From Amphibalanus amphitrite (taxonomy: Eukaryota > Arthropoda > Thecostraca > Balanomorpha > Balanidae), in contig NW_024881858.1 of NCBI RefSeq assembly GCF_019059575.1, positions 320,501 to 384,500 on the forward strand: a stretch of DNA of 64,000 nucleotides, written 5' to 3'. The notes beneath the pieces are model-generated. The model was not told where the DNA came from. It made no database searches and saw only the letters and a program-made list of their open reading frames with translations. Made by a program: the position numbers and the translations under genes. This document shows, piece after piece, positions 1 to 10,544 of the stretch (within the stretch, counting starts at the first letter, position 1; every line of letters begins with the position of its first letter).

Positions 1-430
1 TCGTTACAGGTCTCGCGGGTTTTAGCGGTAGGTTTTGCACCTAGAAAATTTAGTGTACTTCAGGCTATATCTTCGTCGTCTTAAGCTTTTAAGTGTTGAA
101 GATGCGATCGACTTGTTGGGTAACAAGCCGGCCATGATCGTGTAAAATTACTTCATTGTAGATCGATTAGTTTCTGAGATATAGCCGGAAATGTTAAAGT
201 GCCAAACCTACCGCTTAATCTCGCGCGACCTGTACAAATAAAGGCTTGCGTAGTATTGACGGTATTGACGATATTTCGGAAAGTTTGGGCCCCCATCTTA
301 TTTGGGCCCTTTTTCTGAAAACCTGCCCCGCAAGGCGAAATCCGTGGCGCCGTCCCTGGTGCTGGGGGGGGGGGGGGGGTCCTGGTCGGCCTGTCCATTC
401 GGACGGGCTAAGCCCCGGCGACTCTAGGCC
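1..430. other. Unclassified repeat-like sequence with poly-G run
   Basis: No gene is recognised. Around 160-190 the text runs 'gatcgattagtttctgagatatagcc'-like, a wording (atcgg/atcga ... gag.tat) that recurs in family T and family P elements, so this is probably old transposon sequence. A long G homopolymer lies near 363-379, next to 'cgaaatccgtgg', which resembles the interior of the hAT-like MITEs at 13.6 and 43.0 kb. No intact boundary can be drawn. Confidence 0.3.
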
Positions 431-640
431 CTAGGGTGTCTGCCCAGACCAATGTCTCCCCCTAATTCCTATCATTTTTCCGGCTCTGAAATGGTCTTGT
501 CAGACCGAAAGAGCCTAACCCCCAGGGCCTCGTCTAACATGTTAACTGGGGGGGGGGGCAATTGCCTCCCCAGTCGAGCGGATTACACCCCCCCCCCCAG
601 TGGCCAACATTTGCCCCCCCAGTCAGTCAAAACGTGAACT
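430..640. repeat. Fragment with TTAA and G/C-run hairpin (family P-like)
   Basis: TTAAC at about 542 is followed by a G run, the self-complementary core CAATTG and a C run ending CCCCAGT, then further C runs ending CCCAGTGG. This is the terminal hairpin design of the TTAA-flanked family P elements. The preceding 'ctccccctaattcct' stretch is shared with 44541-44600. No opposite terminus is visible. Confidence 0.35.
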
Positions 641-958
641 TCTCACAAAATTACCTTCTCTGTAGTCTGTAATACGTTTTTGTGAGGAGTCTTACATGGA
701 TTTAACGAGAAACATTAAATTATTTGTTCAAAAACTGTTCATACTCCATGACTACGGGAAAAGCCAGAGTTTTGTGATTTATAGAGCTGAGTACCTACTA
801 CCTACTGTGATTCTGTGATTTTGCTACTGTGATTCAAGTAGCAAATTGTCAATTGGCAGCTGACCAGTGACCCAACTCGTGTTTGCGCCCCCCCCCCCAC
901 ACTCAATCAAACGCCCAATACGGATGAGTCGTACTAAATGTTCCATCCCTCGTAACAA
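640..958. other. No recognisable feature
   Basis: About 320 bp of mixed-composition DNA with short repeats ('ctactgtgatt', near 800-835) and one C run near 888-898. I see no gene, TIR or RNA signature. Confidence 0.4.
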
Positions 959-2345
959 CCAGTATAACGCCTTATGGGGCGACTAACGGAGCGAGCGAGA
1001 GGGTGGGCCTTGCACGTGCGAAATTTCGAGGGGGTACCTCCAACTGACTTGTGCACGGCACCCTACTAACCGGTCTCTAGCGATGTGCCAAATTTGAGCA
1101 CAATCGGCCCAGCCGTTCTCGAGATCTGGAAGCGGCACCCTGCACGTGCGCACGTGCAAAATGGGTCCCAACTGACTTGTGCACGGCACCCTACTAACTG
1201 GTCCCTGACCGTGTACCAAATTTGAGCGCCATCGTTCCAGCCGTTCTCGAGATCTGGAAACGACTCCTGCACGTGCGCACGTGCAGCAGCACCCCAACCC
1301 TAACACATGCAGATGAATTATCTGATGGAGACCTAACTGTGTACCGAGTTTCAATTCAATCGGCCCAGCCGTTGTGCCGTTATTGAGGTTGCAATTTTGG
1401 GGGTTCTTAAAAAATGTCCAACTTTACCACGCGCCACGTGCGGTGGTTGGCAAGAACGCATGGTGGCCATCACACCACAGAACTTTTACGTCCAAGTGAC
1501 ATTCAGTAAAGAAGACCGCTTGTCAATCGGATGTCCCGTTCCTAAGATATTAGCTTTTGAAGAGCGTCCCCACGGCCGGCCGGCCGGCCGGCCGGCCGCT
1601 CATACTCAGAAATTTCCGTTATTCTACGTAAGACTCCGCTCGCTTCGCTCGCTCCGTAACCAGTATAACGCCTTTTGTGGCGACTAACGGAGCGAGCGAG
1701 AGGGTGGGCCTTGCACGTGCGAAATTGCGAGGGGGTACCTCCAACTGACTTGTGCACGGCACCTTACTAACCGGTCTCTAGCGATGTGCCAAATTTGAGC
1801 ACAATCGGCCCAGCCGTTCTCGAGATCTGGAAGCGGCACCCTGCACGTGCGCACGTGCAAAATGGGTCCCAACTGACTTGTGCACGGCACCCTACTAACC
1901 GGTCCCTAACTGTGTACCAAATTTGAGCGCAATCGGTCGAGCCGTTCTCGAGATCTGGAAACGACCCCTGCACGTGCGCACGTGCAGCAGCGCCCCAACT
2001 CTGGCACATGGATATGCAGTGCCTAGTGAATGCCTACCTACATGCCAAATTTCAGCGCAATCGGCCCAGTAGTTACCGAGATATTGCAACAATTACAAAA
2101 CGGACACCTCTTCGTTTTGCACGTGGCACGTGCATAAGGGGTCACCCACATGCATCAGGAATAGTCCAATACTTGGTAGAAGGAATGAAGCTACCCTACA
2201 AAAATTACCGCGTGTAAATCGGTCAAGTGGTTGCTGAGATATAAGCCTCGCAAAAGCGTGACCACGGCCGGCCGGCCGGCCGGCCGGCCGCTCATACTCA
2301 GAAATTTCCGTTAATCTAAGGAAAGACTACGCTCGTTTCGCTCGC
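959..2345. mobile_element. Family T repeat, two tandem copies of about 690 bp
   Basis: Two consecutive copies (about 959-1655 and 1656-2345) begin with 'ccagtataacgcc' and 'gactaacggagcgagcgag', pass through two units of about 127 bp, and end in a (GGCC)n block (about 1574-1598 and 2263-2291) followed by 'gctcatactcagaaatttcc'. Each 127-bp unit contains 'caaatttgagc..aatcgg', 'ccgttctcgagatctgg' and an 18-bp perfect palindrome. Inverted or partial copies occur at 5530-5905 and about 10138-10272. Several reading frames are open on the minus strand only because the units are repeated; they match no family I know. The class is unresolved. Confidence 0.6.
1141..1986. repeat. Four copies of an 18-bp palindrome holding two E-boxes
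   Basis: TGCACGTGCGCACGTGCA is its own reverse complement and contains two CACGTG E-boxes. Perfect copies lie at 1141-1158, 1268-1285, 1842-1859 and 1969-1986; another is at 5599-5616 in the inverted copy, with a degenerate one near 5728-5745. CACGTG is a known bHLH (Myc/Max, CLOCK-type) site; any binding here is inference. Confidence 0.75.
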
Positions 2346-2478
2346 TCCGTAATCATACGCCAGTTTTGGAATTTTATTGTGCTTTTCACCTGCATAGCCT
2401 GAAAAATATATGTTTAGATACGGATAAGTATGTTTATCACTGTCTGGTGGGGCAATGTGAGGGGGTAACAAATTAATC

Positions 2479-3297
2479 TTAACTCTCGCCCGTATTGGTG
2501 TTTTCCAACCGCGAACGTATGTATAGGGAGGGGGGGGGGGGGGCGTTGGACCTTGCCCCTTGCCGTTTCGCCCCTGATCGAGCTAGAGCTTCGCGTAGAA
2601 AACCACCGTGTTGCCCGTCACGAGAGGAAGCCGATAATACCTCATTTTAGGGTCCTACAGTCATCGGTCATGTAAGTCATCGGTTGCCTTCCAGGTCAGG
2701 TCAATGACCCAAAAGTCGGGAAAATCGCGGGGCCTGTTACAACGTGGTAAAGGGTGGCTGTTATTTTTTCGGGGTACTGATCACGAATATCATGTTAGTT
2801 ATGATCATAGATAATGTCTTCATGCATTTAGGCCAGGTCGGGTCAGGTCAGCTCAGGTCAACCAGTAAGGGTTTTGCCGGGTATTCGTAGTAGGTGGCAA
2901 CCGCCTCTGGCTCTGGCAGCTTCGTAACATGTTACGAAGGCACCAAAACTACTTCGTAAATGTTCAAATGGTTGCTAAATTCGAATTCAGCTCCAAAGCT
3001 GGCTAAGAATCATGTAAAAATCGAAAAAGTGAACCGAAGTCATCAAAGGTCAATGACCTGACCTGACCTCCCGGTGACCTTGACGCCCGCCCTAATGCAT
3101 GGGAGCAATATCATATTCCATGTTTGAACGCTTGAAACCACGAAAAGACTGCAAACGCGCGGCTAATGCGAGCCGACATACGCCGAATCGCGATTCCGGC
3201 CAAATATGGTCTCGAAAAGTAGGTCACAGGTCAAAGTCATTACGGTCAGGGTCATGACATTTTCAGAGTAGGTGTAAAATTGACTAACGCGAGGGTA
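2479..3297 (+). mobile_element. Family P element, subfamily 1, decayed copy
   Basis: The left end reads TTAACTCTCGCCCG followed by a G run near 2526-2543. The interior matches, colinearly, the reverse complement of the copy at 21034-21824: 'ccgataatacc', the 'ccaggtcaggtcaat' block, 'acatgttacgaaggcac', and 'gagtaggtgtaaaa'. The right end is eroded ('gcgagggtac', about 3285-3297). It is non-coding and non-autonomous; TTAA use suggests piggyBac-type mobilisation (inference). Confidence 0.6.
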
Positions 3298-3688
3298 CTG
3301 AAAGTTTCGTCGCGGTCAGCCACTTTTACGTGAGTTATTCGTGAAAAACCGTTCGACCGTTCCGTCGACCGGGTCCGTTCGACCCCCCCCCCCCTTACCC
3401 CCCCCCCCCACCCCCTATACGAGCATGGCTCGGATTGCCTTTTTTTTAAATCATGGTCTCAGGGCTGTGACGAAAAACAAGTGGCCTAAATCCGGTGAGA
3501 AAACAGGATTTGGGGGTACCCTAGGTTCGGTCCTTCAGTCTCTGCCCCCCCAGTGAAAATTCCTTAGACGAGACCCTGAACCCAACAAAACAAAAACAAA
3601 CAAGCAGCGTGCGCCAGTCGCAGCTGGGCTGGCTGTGCAGCGCCGGCTCTCGATGACACGTCTATGGCCGAGTGGGAATGGGCGTGAA
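3298..3688. other. C-run tract and hAT-like scrap, no gene
   Basis: Contains two long C runs (about 3380-3415) and the phrase 'aagtggcctaaatccgg' near 3479-3497, close to 'aagtggccgaaatccg' inside the hAT-like MITEs at 13.7 kb and 43.0 kb. No ends are visible. The remainder is unrecognised. Confidence 0.35.
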
Positions 3689-3696
3689 TTGGTGTG

Positions 3697-4090
3697 TAGA
3701 GGTGGCAAAATGTGGACCCGAGGACCCGGTCCAAAGAACCAGTCTGGACCCATATGGGTCCAGACCGGTTCCTGGAAATTTTCTGACGGGTCCAACCGGG
3801 TCTTTCCATAAACTATACATATTGCACACTACACATTATTGCAAAATATGAAGTGAATGAAGTGAATGTTTCTTTGCACACAATAGCTCGTGAGTATTCG
3901 CAGTGGGAAATAGGCTGTTTTACTTGATGCAACTAATGATACCTACAAGTAGTTTGTATTAATTGACTTTTGGGGAACGGGTCCAACTGGTTCCGATTCC
4001 AACTAAGACCGGGTCTGACTGGTTCCAGAAATGTCCAGCCGGGTCTGGTTCGAGTCTGGTTCCCAAAATTTTCATCTTTTGCCACCTCTA
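3697..4090. mobile_element. Non-autonomous hAT element with perfect 8-bp TSD
   Basis: Terminal inverted repeats TAGAGGTGGCAAAA (3697-3710) and its complement ending at 4090 enclose 394 bp. Both sides are flanked by the identical octamer TTGGTGTG (3689-3696 and 4091-4098). An 8-bp target duplication with a TAGAGGTGG-type terminus is typical of hAT transposons. The interior is rich in 'gggtcc' and 'accggttcc' repeats and has no transposase. It depended on a transposase supplied elsewhere (inference). Confidence 0.88.
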
Positions 4091-4098
4091 TTGGTGTG

Positions 4099-4764
4099 TG
4101 TGCCTGTACTATAGCATAAGTGACCAACTGAGCTGTTTCTACTTTGATATATTGAGCCTGACTCTGGAATAGCCAGTGCCACACTCATGAGTGGAACGGA
4201 TCTAATTGGGACGTGAACTAAATAAATGTATGACTATGACTAAGCAGGTATGAGTAAGCACACAAAATGCAACATAAATCGGTTTCTTCGTTGGTGATAT
4301 CACGAAAACGTGTTGGCATTAGTCTAATTATGTTACAAAAATGCGTGATAAAATTACTCAAATTAATTTGAAAATTCATAGATGGCGTCAGGGTACCGAA
4401 GTTGGCAGGTGAAATCGATCTCCCTTTCTTTTCCGGGGTCCACCTATGATCCACCTGGCACCTCTTGTTCACTTGTGAACCTACAAAAAATGTTCATTTC
4501 AATCGCTATTGCATTTGTTATTTTACACACTTAACGTCATGATCTGAGTAGAAAATATTCGCTGTGTGTAATTACTTTCCAATACCTTCCAACATTCACT
4601 GGACGCGCCTAGATATTTTTTTTTAATATATAGCTTGCAAGTGTTCCAGAACTTAACTGAATTGAGTCACTCCAGGACAATCTAACTATTACCAAGCCGC
4701 TCATCAAATGCTACGTTGCATATCAATATCACACCCCTTTTTTGGACGCCTAGATCGTGCTATT
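4099..4764. other. No recognisable feature
   Basis: AT-rich DNA without repeats, TIRs or coding signatures that I can support. Reading frames here are short and unrelated to known families. Confidence 0.4.
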
Positions 4765-5525
4765 ATAACCCTCGCCCTGGCAGGGCATTTTTCGTAACGC
4801 GGCCTGGGGGGGGGGGGATGATCCGACCTCCTGACGTTTCGAAACTAAGCGTCGTAGCGCTTCCCAACAAAGACAAGTCGATTGCTCTTTACGAGTATTC
4901 GCGACTGGTGATACCTATATTTTTATCCTAGGTCAATACTTGACACCGTATTGGCTAGTCAACGATCAAATTACGGGGAAAAGCTAAAATTTTCCAAGCT
5001 ATTTAGCCAATAATGGCAAATCTATGAAAGATATCAACATGAAACTTTCACGACCGTGTTTCTCAATGGATTAGCAACAAAATGATGCATAGTTCACTGC
5101 AGTTCAGTCATTACTGGCGTGACATAGTCCCCGGGAACACGAGAGTCACACCCGCCGCTGGCGAGGACGGTCCTAATTGACCTGAGGTGACCTTGTAAAG
5201 ATCGAGGAACAATTTTGAAAGCATTTAGATGAAGATTGAACCACAGATTCGGATTCAGGACCTCAAGAAACCCCACTAAACACAGACATGCGAGGTCAAT
5301 GACCTTTGTTGACCTTAGAAAGGTCAATATACAATGTAATGTTTCATGTCCTGTCAAAATCTGACATAATGATAAGTCACACAGAATAATTTCGTTCTTG
5401 TCGATGGGATCGCGTCCAGTTACGCCAGATGTACGATTTTGTCAAAAAGAGTCGGAGGTTTTACCTATTGTGAGGTCATAGCTCGGTGACCTGACATGAC
5501 CCGAAAATATTTTTTACCGAAAGAT
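4765..5525 (+). mobile_element. Family P element, truncated on the right
   Basis: A degenerate target (ATAA) is followed by CCCTCGCCCTGGCAGGGC and a G run (about 4806-4817), the canonical family P left terminus. AGGTCA/TGACCT clusters appear from 5170 to 5500, as in other copies. The right end is lost where the inverted family T copy begins near 5530. Confidence 0.5.
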
Positions 5526-5529
5526 TGGG

Positions 5530-5905
5530 CTGAAAGTTAGCATGTAGGTAGGCACCCACTAAGCCATGCATATCCATGTGCCAGATTTGGGGTGCTGTTG
5601 CACGTGCGCACGTGCAGGGTTTGATTCCAGATCTCGAAGACGGCTGGACCGATTGCGCTCAAATTTGGTACACGGTTAGGGAGCAGTTGGTAGGGTGCCG
5701 TGCAAAAGTCAGTTGGGACCCAGTTGGCACGTGCGCACATGCAGGGTGCCGCTTCCAGATCTCGAGAACGGCTGGGCCGATTGCGCTCAAATTTGGCACA
5801 TCTTTAGGGACCGGTTAGTAAGTCTTGGGGTGCAGTGCACAAGTTATTTGGTGGTGCCCCCTCGCAATTTCGCACGTGCAAGGCCCACCCTCTCGCTCAC
5901 TCCGT
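5530..5905 (-). mobile_element. Family T repeat, inverted copy
   Basis: This is the reverse complement of the array at 1690-2040: 'ccatgcatatccatgtgcc', the 18-bp E-box palindrome at 5599-5616, two 127-bp units, and the terminal 'ggcccaccctctcgctc' at about 5881-5896. One palindrome has a C-to-T change. Confidence 0.65.
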
Positions 5906-6483
5906 TGGTCGCCCCAAAAGGCGTTTTACTGGTGTGCACGATTACTTTATAAAAATGCTGAAGTGTTGCAAGTGATTGCCAAATATTGTCCAAAGCATGC
6001 TGCCTTTGTCCAACCAAATTCCGATTTGGGCATAGGACAAAATCGGAATTCTGAAGGTACAAAATCCGATTGGCACCACTCTAACAGATGTGGTAAGGTT
6101 GTGATAGGTTTTACCGAACGGAGATATAGACGATCTGTCAACTGACGAGAGAAGCCAACCTCTGTCAACTGGCTGGTGTGCAGCAAGCAGATATTATATT
6201 GATATTCTGCAACGGTTATTTTTGTTGTGGTTTTAATCTTTCTTCAATAAGGTACCTATGTTAGAGCTGTTGTGCCTATTTGTTTATACACCAAACAACA
6301 TCGGTGATAGCCAGATAACTAGGTATTTCATGCCGTGCAAAGAAAGACTGTTCAAGTTACCCAACGGTCGGGTTATTTGAATACACCGTCACTTGACGGA
6401 GAAGCAAGGCTTTACTTCACATTTTTCAAAAAAAAAATATGTTCAACTTGAAACTTGGTGCACTCTATGGCAATGACTCTTGT
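5906..6483. other. No recognisable feature
   Basis: AT-rich. Contains 'ttttaccgaacggagatatag' wording near 6110-6130 like the recurrent transposon phrase, but no boundaries or coding family. Confidence 0.35.
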
Positions 6484-7423
6484 CATGGTGTGTCAAAAGT
6501 GGAAATAGCCGCCCGGCTTTAGTTCGCCAGCCTTGTCAATAGATGGCAGTACCACAATATGGGCAGCGGATCGTGCAATTGACGTCAAATTTTTGTTATC
6601 TGCTAAGAATTGAATGGCGGATCCTTCCATGCAAGAATCAAGTAAATCGGTCCACAACTTTTCTAGCAACAGAGACATGAAGTCAAACACCCTGCCACAG
6701 CGGCGGCGCGGCGGCCGGCGGCGGCCGTTACGCGCCGCCCAGGCGCGCCTGGGAGCCTGGCGGCGCTGAACGGTTCCGACTTGGCACTGCACTAAAACCT
6801 GTTAACTGCTTGGAATAGTTATTTTAGCAAAATTTTCATTCAAGTGAGGAATAACCAAGGGCAGGAAGTATGTATGCTTGTATGAGTACTGTGTAATTCA
6901 AGAAACTGCATTAGCAGATACTCGCTAATATTAGATCCAGCCAAGTCCAAACGCATTCAAGGGGATGTGATTCTGATGGGTCAACAATATTTATCGTTCG
7001 AGGGCGGATACAGTTTTAACAATACAAAAAATATTTTTGCACAGCTCTATTCCTTGAATAATTCTCTTCAACGCCTCATTCCTAGTTAAGCGAATTAGCC
7101 CACCCTGGTTGAATAAATAAGGCGATTTTGCCACAAGGTCGCGCAAAACCGACCGAAAACGGCCGCGCTCAACGTTAATTTGGGCATGCAGACTCTTAAA
7201 AACTCGCATTGGGCGGGTAGGGTTTCCTAGGTATTGGCTCCAAAACACCGTATTCGGCTCCCGAATACGTCCAAGTGACCCGCCTCGTTCCTAGTTAAGC
7301 TCTAATTAGATCAAGTGACTCATAAGGAGCGAAAAAGCGACAAAAAGCATGAATTTCCCTATGGCGGCGGGCTGCCGGGTTGCCAGACGGCGCACCGGCT
7401 ATTTCCACTTTTGACACACCATG
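6484..7423. mobile_element. TIR element of about 940 bp, superfamily unresolved
   Basis: Inverted termini CATGGTGTGTCAAAAGTGGA (start 6484) and its complement (ending 7423) match for about 28 bp, continuing into AATAGCCG. The interior includes a GC-rich patch at 6693-6775 with CGG/GCC runs. There is no transposase, and I could not find a convincing target-site duplication, so the superfamily stays open. Confidence 0.65.
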
Positions 7424-7977
7424 GTCAAGTTGCTCTTAGGACAATAAAAATTTATTTCATTGGCTTCCACTCGCCAAACCCGCTTTTCCTATAGCTCAAT
7501 CAAGGGATGAATCACTGGGTGGTTCTTTCGACCGCTACTCACCCTCCTGCAATTGAAGTTAGCCGTTGGCAAAGACACTAATTCGTGCAGGGGCTCATTT
7601 TCACTTGTCCTTTTAATGTAATCGGTGACTTAAGCCAGCCGGCCAAATGAACAAAAATCCATACAAACCCAGGTGATGCCACGGGCCCACGGCCCTCATC
7701 CTTGTCAGCGTCCACTCCCTCGGCGGCGGCGGCGGCGGCCCGCCGTGCCGTGCGCCGCGGCATGTTACCTCTCGCCGCGCCAGGGGCCGCGGGGCGGGAC
7801 GCTACCCCCCGCTGCGCCAGGCGACCCCCGGGCCTGGGCACCGCCGCGGCGGGCGACGGACGACAATAGAGCAAACAAAGGATGGGGCCGCCAGTCAGCC
7901 GGCGTAGTGAATGGGTAAATCCTTACTCGATAATACAGCAGGGACTGCTCCACGAACACGGGCAGGCCGTACGGCAG
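7424..7977. other. GC-rich segment without recognised gene
   Basis: Positions 7700-7865 are CpG-rich with a (GGC)n tract ('cggcggcggcggcgg') and reading frames open on both strands, giving low-complexity Ala/Arg/Pro translations. It could be a CpG-island-like host segment or transposon interior; no domain is visible. Confidence 0.3.
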
Positions 7978-8452
7978 TAGACATTCGATGGAATAGGCGA
8001 TTCGGGCGTAGGTCAGCCGGGCGTAGGTCACCCGGGCGTAGACATTCGATGGAGTAGGCGATTCGGGCGTAGGTCAGCCGGGCGTAGGTCAGCCGGGCGT
8101 AGACATTCGATGGAGTAGGCGATTCGGGCGTAGGTCAGCCGGGCGTAGGTCACCCGGGCGTAGACATTCGATGGAGTAGGCGATTCGGGCGTAGGTCAGC
8201 CGGGCGTAGGTCAGCCGGGCGTAGACATTCGATGGAGTAGGCGATTCGGGCGTAGGTTAGCCGGGCGTAGGTCAGCCGGGCGTAGACATTCGATGGAGTA
8301 GGCTATTCGGGCGTAGGTCAGCCGGGCGTAGGTCAGCCGGGCGTAGACATTCGATGGAGTAGGCGATTCGGGCGTAGGTCAGCCGGGCGTAGGTCACCCG
8401 GGCGTAGACATTCGATGGAATAGGCGATTCGGGCGTAGGTCACCCGGGCTGA
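7978..8452. repeat. 61-bp tandem satellite, about eight units
   Basis: The word 'gacattcgatgg' starts at 7980, 8041, 8102, 8163, 8224, 8285, 8346 and 8407, giving an exact 61-bp period. Each unit contains an internal duplication of 'cgggcgtaggtcagc' (15-16 bp). Units differ by only a few substitutions (cagcc/caccc), so the array is recently homogenised. Confidence 0.92.
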
Positions 8453-8497
8453 TCCCTAGGTGACAGCCATAGGAATAAAGAGACAGATTCGAGCATC

Positions 8498-9043
8498 TCA
8501 GTTGATGCATTTAAAATAGATAACTAGTCCGTTCCCGCTAAAATCAGAGCTGTCTTCCCATAAAGGGCCACTATGGACCACGGCACAAAAATTTAACAGC
8601 GTCATCTCTTTGTAGACAGCTGGGGCTGAAAAATCCCGCCGGTGCGACAGCCGGTGCGTTGTGAAGCGCCATAGACAACGCAGGAAAAACGGCGACAGCT
8701 CGTCCCCGCTCGTCGCCGGTTGAACGGTGGCGGGGACCGGCGCGGCCGGCGCGGCCTTGGCCGCCGCCGGAGTAGGGAAGGACCGGGCGACTGGGACGGG
8801 GGACGTCACATCTGGGCCACAACTGGGGTGAAATCCATGACCATCGGTCCCAGAAACTTGGTAGGAGCGTTGATAATTGGTTCCGACTACTGAAGCAAAG
8901 GCAAGTGAATCAGTGACAACTGACAATCCTTTCGTGAGTTCTGATTGAACTGGATCAGGAAGCCAGGACGAGCTAGGACGTCGGTCAGACCTAGGTTTAG
9001 GTAAGTTGGATGGTAGTGATTTATTTTTGTTGTACTGTGTCAC
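8498..9043 (-). other. Unrecognised 181-codon open frame
   Basis: An open frame on the minus strand gives a Pro/Ala-rich middle (about residues 80-115) between Ser/Asn-rich and unremarkable segments. I recognise no domain, signal peptide or transmembrane segment, and the GC-rich centre would open frames by chance. It might be a host exon or nothing; I give it little weight. Confidence 0.15.
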
Positions 9044-9339
9044 TGAAATGTGGTGATGCGTTGTGATGCCCAGAGTCCGAAATTTTAAAGGTCAGTTTCT
9101 TTTCATTCTAGCCTCATTTTCATTTTTTAGGCCTAAAAGGGTGATGAGAAAACGTTAAAAAGTACCTTCTGTTTCAAGGTTACTTGTAAAAAGTTGGTGA
9201 CAGCTAGACATCGCGTAGGTGACAGCTTTTGCGTTTTATTCACCTCTGAAAAGGGCCCTTGGTGTCGATGAGAGAGCCCCACTGTCAAAAAATTACCTAG
9301 CGTCAGTGGTTTCTGAAGGGGGGGGGGGGGCGCTAAGAT

Positions 9340-9899
9340 CTTGAATGGGGCGGGCGACTGAAGTCTCCATTCAGATGGGAGTCAGTGACTACTGGAGGGC
9401 GTCAACGAACTCGGATGGGGCGAATGTGATCTTCAGAAGGCCACCGGGTGATCTAGAGGGGTGTAATGCTTGGATGGGGTCACTGCTGCCTTCAGTAGGG
9501 CGTCGGACGCTCTGAAGGGGCGCCATTGATCTCGGATGGTCCGACTGTTATTTTCAGAGGGACACCAATTGTTTCAGAGGGCCGCCATTGATCTAGGATG
9601 GGGCGAATGAAGTCCCGGTTCCGGTGGGCGCCAGTGGCTCTTGAGGGGCGCCAGCGACCTTGGATTGATGGGGCGACTGTGATCTTTAGAAGAGCGTTGA
9701 GGGGCGCCATTGGGCATGGATGGGACCGCTGTTGCCTTCAGCAGGAGGCCGGACGCTCTAGAGTCTAGAGGGGCGCCTTGAGCTTGGGTGGGGCGACTGT
9801 AGTCTCAAGGGGCGTTGTCTCTCGGATGGGGCGAATATGATTTTCAGAGGTGCGCCGGGTGCGAAGGGCGCCATTGGTTTCAGAGGGTTGCCATCGATC
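9340..9899. repeat. GGGGCGCC minisatellite, left half
   Basis: Irregular units of about 50-60 bp built from 'gggcgccattgatct', 'ggatggggcgactg', 'gatcttcag' run up to 9899. The same array resumes at 19441-19870. The junction 'atcTTAAgatgggg' compared with the array word 'atcttggatgggg' shows the array was interrupted at a TTAA. Confidence 0.8.
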
Positions 9900-10137
9900 T
9901 TAAAGGTAGTGTGCCACCTTTGAAAGATTTCCCATTTTATTTTTCCTAGGATAAGAAGCTTCTGTTTTTACCTAATATCGCAAAAAAATCAAAAATGGGC
10001 CTGGAATAGTGCCTTTTTCACCTAAAAGTTTATCGGTTTTTCGATATGTATAACAACTGTAGTGGGCTGAGCTGCAAACAGGCGTCGGCAACAATCGCGA
10101 ATGCGGCGCACATGTGACAATAAGCAAAGGTCAATTT

Positions 10138-10272
10138 TGCAAAGGTCAATATATTCTTTTCAATATAACGGAAAAATCTCAGTATGAGCGGCCCGGCCCG
10201 GCCCGGCCCGGCCTGTAACGCTTTTGAGAGGCTTATATCTCAGCAACCGCTGGACCGATTGGCCTGCGGTCT
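10138..10272 (-). mobile_element. Family T terminal fragment
   Basis: The reverse complement gives a GGCC-type repeat, then GCTCATACT.AGA and TTTCCGTTA, matching 2263-2320. The recurrent phrase 'tctcagcaaccgctggaccg' is at about 10228-10250. It marks the left part of the 8 kb block inserted in Q. Confidence 0.5.
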
Positions 10273-10274
10273 TT

Positions 10275-10540
10275 TTTACAGCAGGGGAGTTGACTTGAGA
10301 CGGATCAGTCATCTCTATCGCTCGCTTGTCCTCTCTCGAATCACCTACGGACTCGAGATCATCAATCCGCTGAAGACAACGATGGACAAGCTCGAGCGGA
10401 TCCAGAACAGCGCTCTCCGACTCGCCACCGGGTGCCCCAGACAGACGCCGGTCACTGCGCAGAGGTACATGTTTGACCTGCCCTCCATCGTCGACCTACA
10501 CGAAGTCCTACGAGCCAGAGCGGTGTGCATCGTCGCCTCC
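10275..10540 (+). pseudogene. Reverse transcriptase C-terminal fragment of an RNase H-bearing LINE
   Basis: The frame encodes the thumb/post-RT region of a non-LTR reverse transcriptase: 'ISHLYRSLVLSRITYGLEI', then 'KLERIQNSALRLATGCPRQT' and 'LHEVLRARA'. This wording (LYRS..LSR..YGLE, RIQN.ALR...G..R.TP) is typical of LINE proteins just upstream of an RNase H domain. It is 5'-truncated near 10275 and broken at about 10540, where the second LINE is inserted. The RNase H domain expected next appears at 16178-17104, in the same orientation, so the two are probably one copy. Confidence 0.7.
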
Positions 10541-10544
10541 GACT

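Noticed and set aside
983..2092. Several minus-strand frames of 65-123 codons in the T arrays with shared peptide words
   Set aside because: The shared words come from tandem DNA units; frames differ between units, and no known family or start context fits.
7978..8452. CRISPR-like array
   Set aside because: Units are directly adjacent with no unique spacers, and the context is eukaryotic; it is a satellite.
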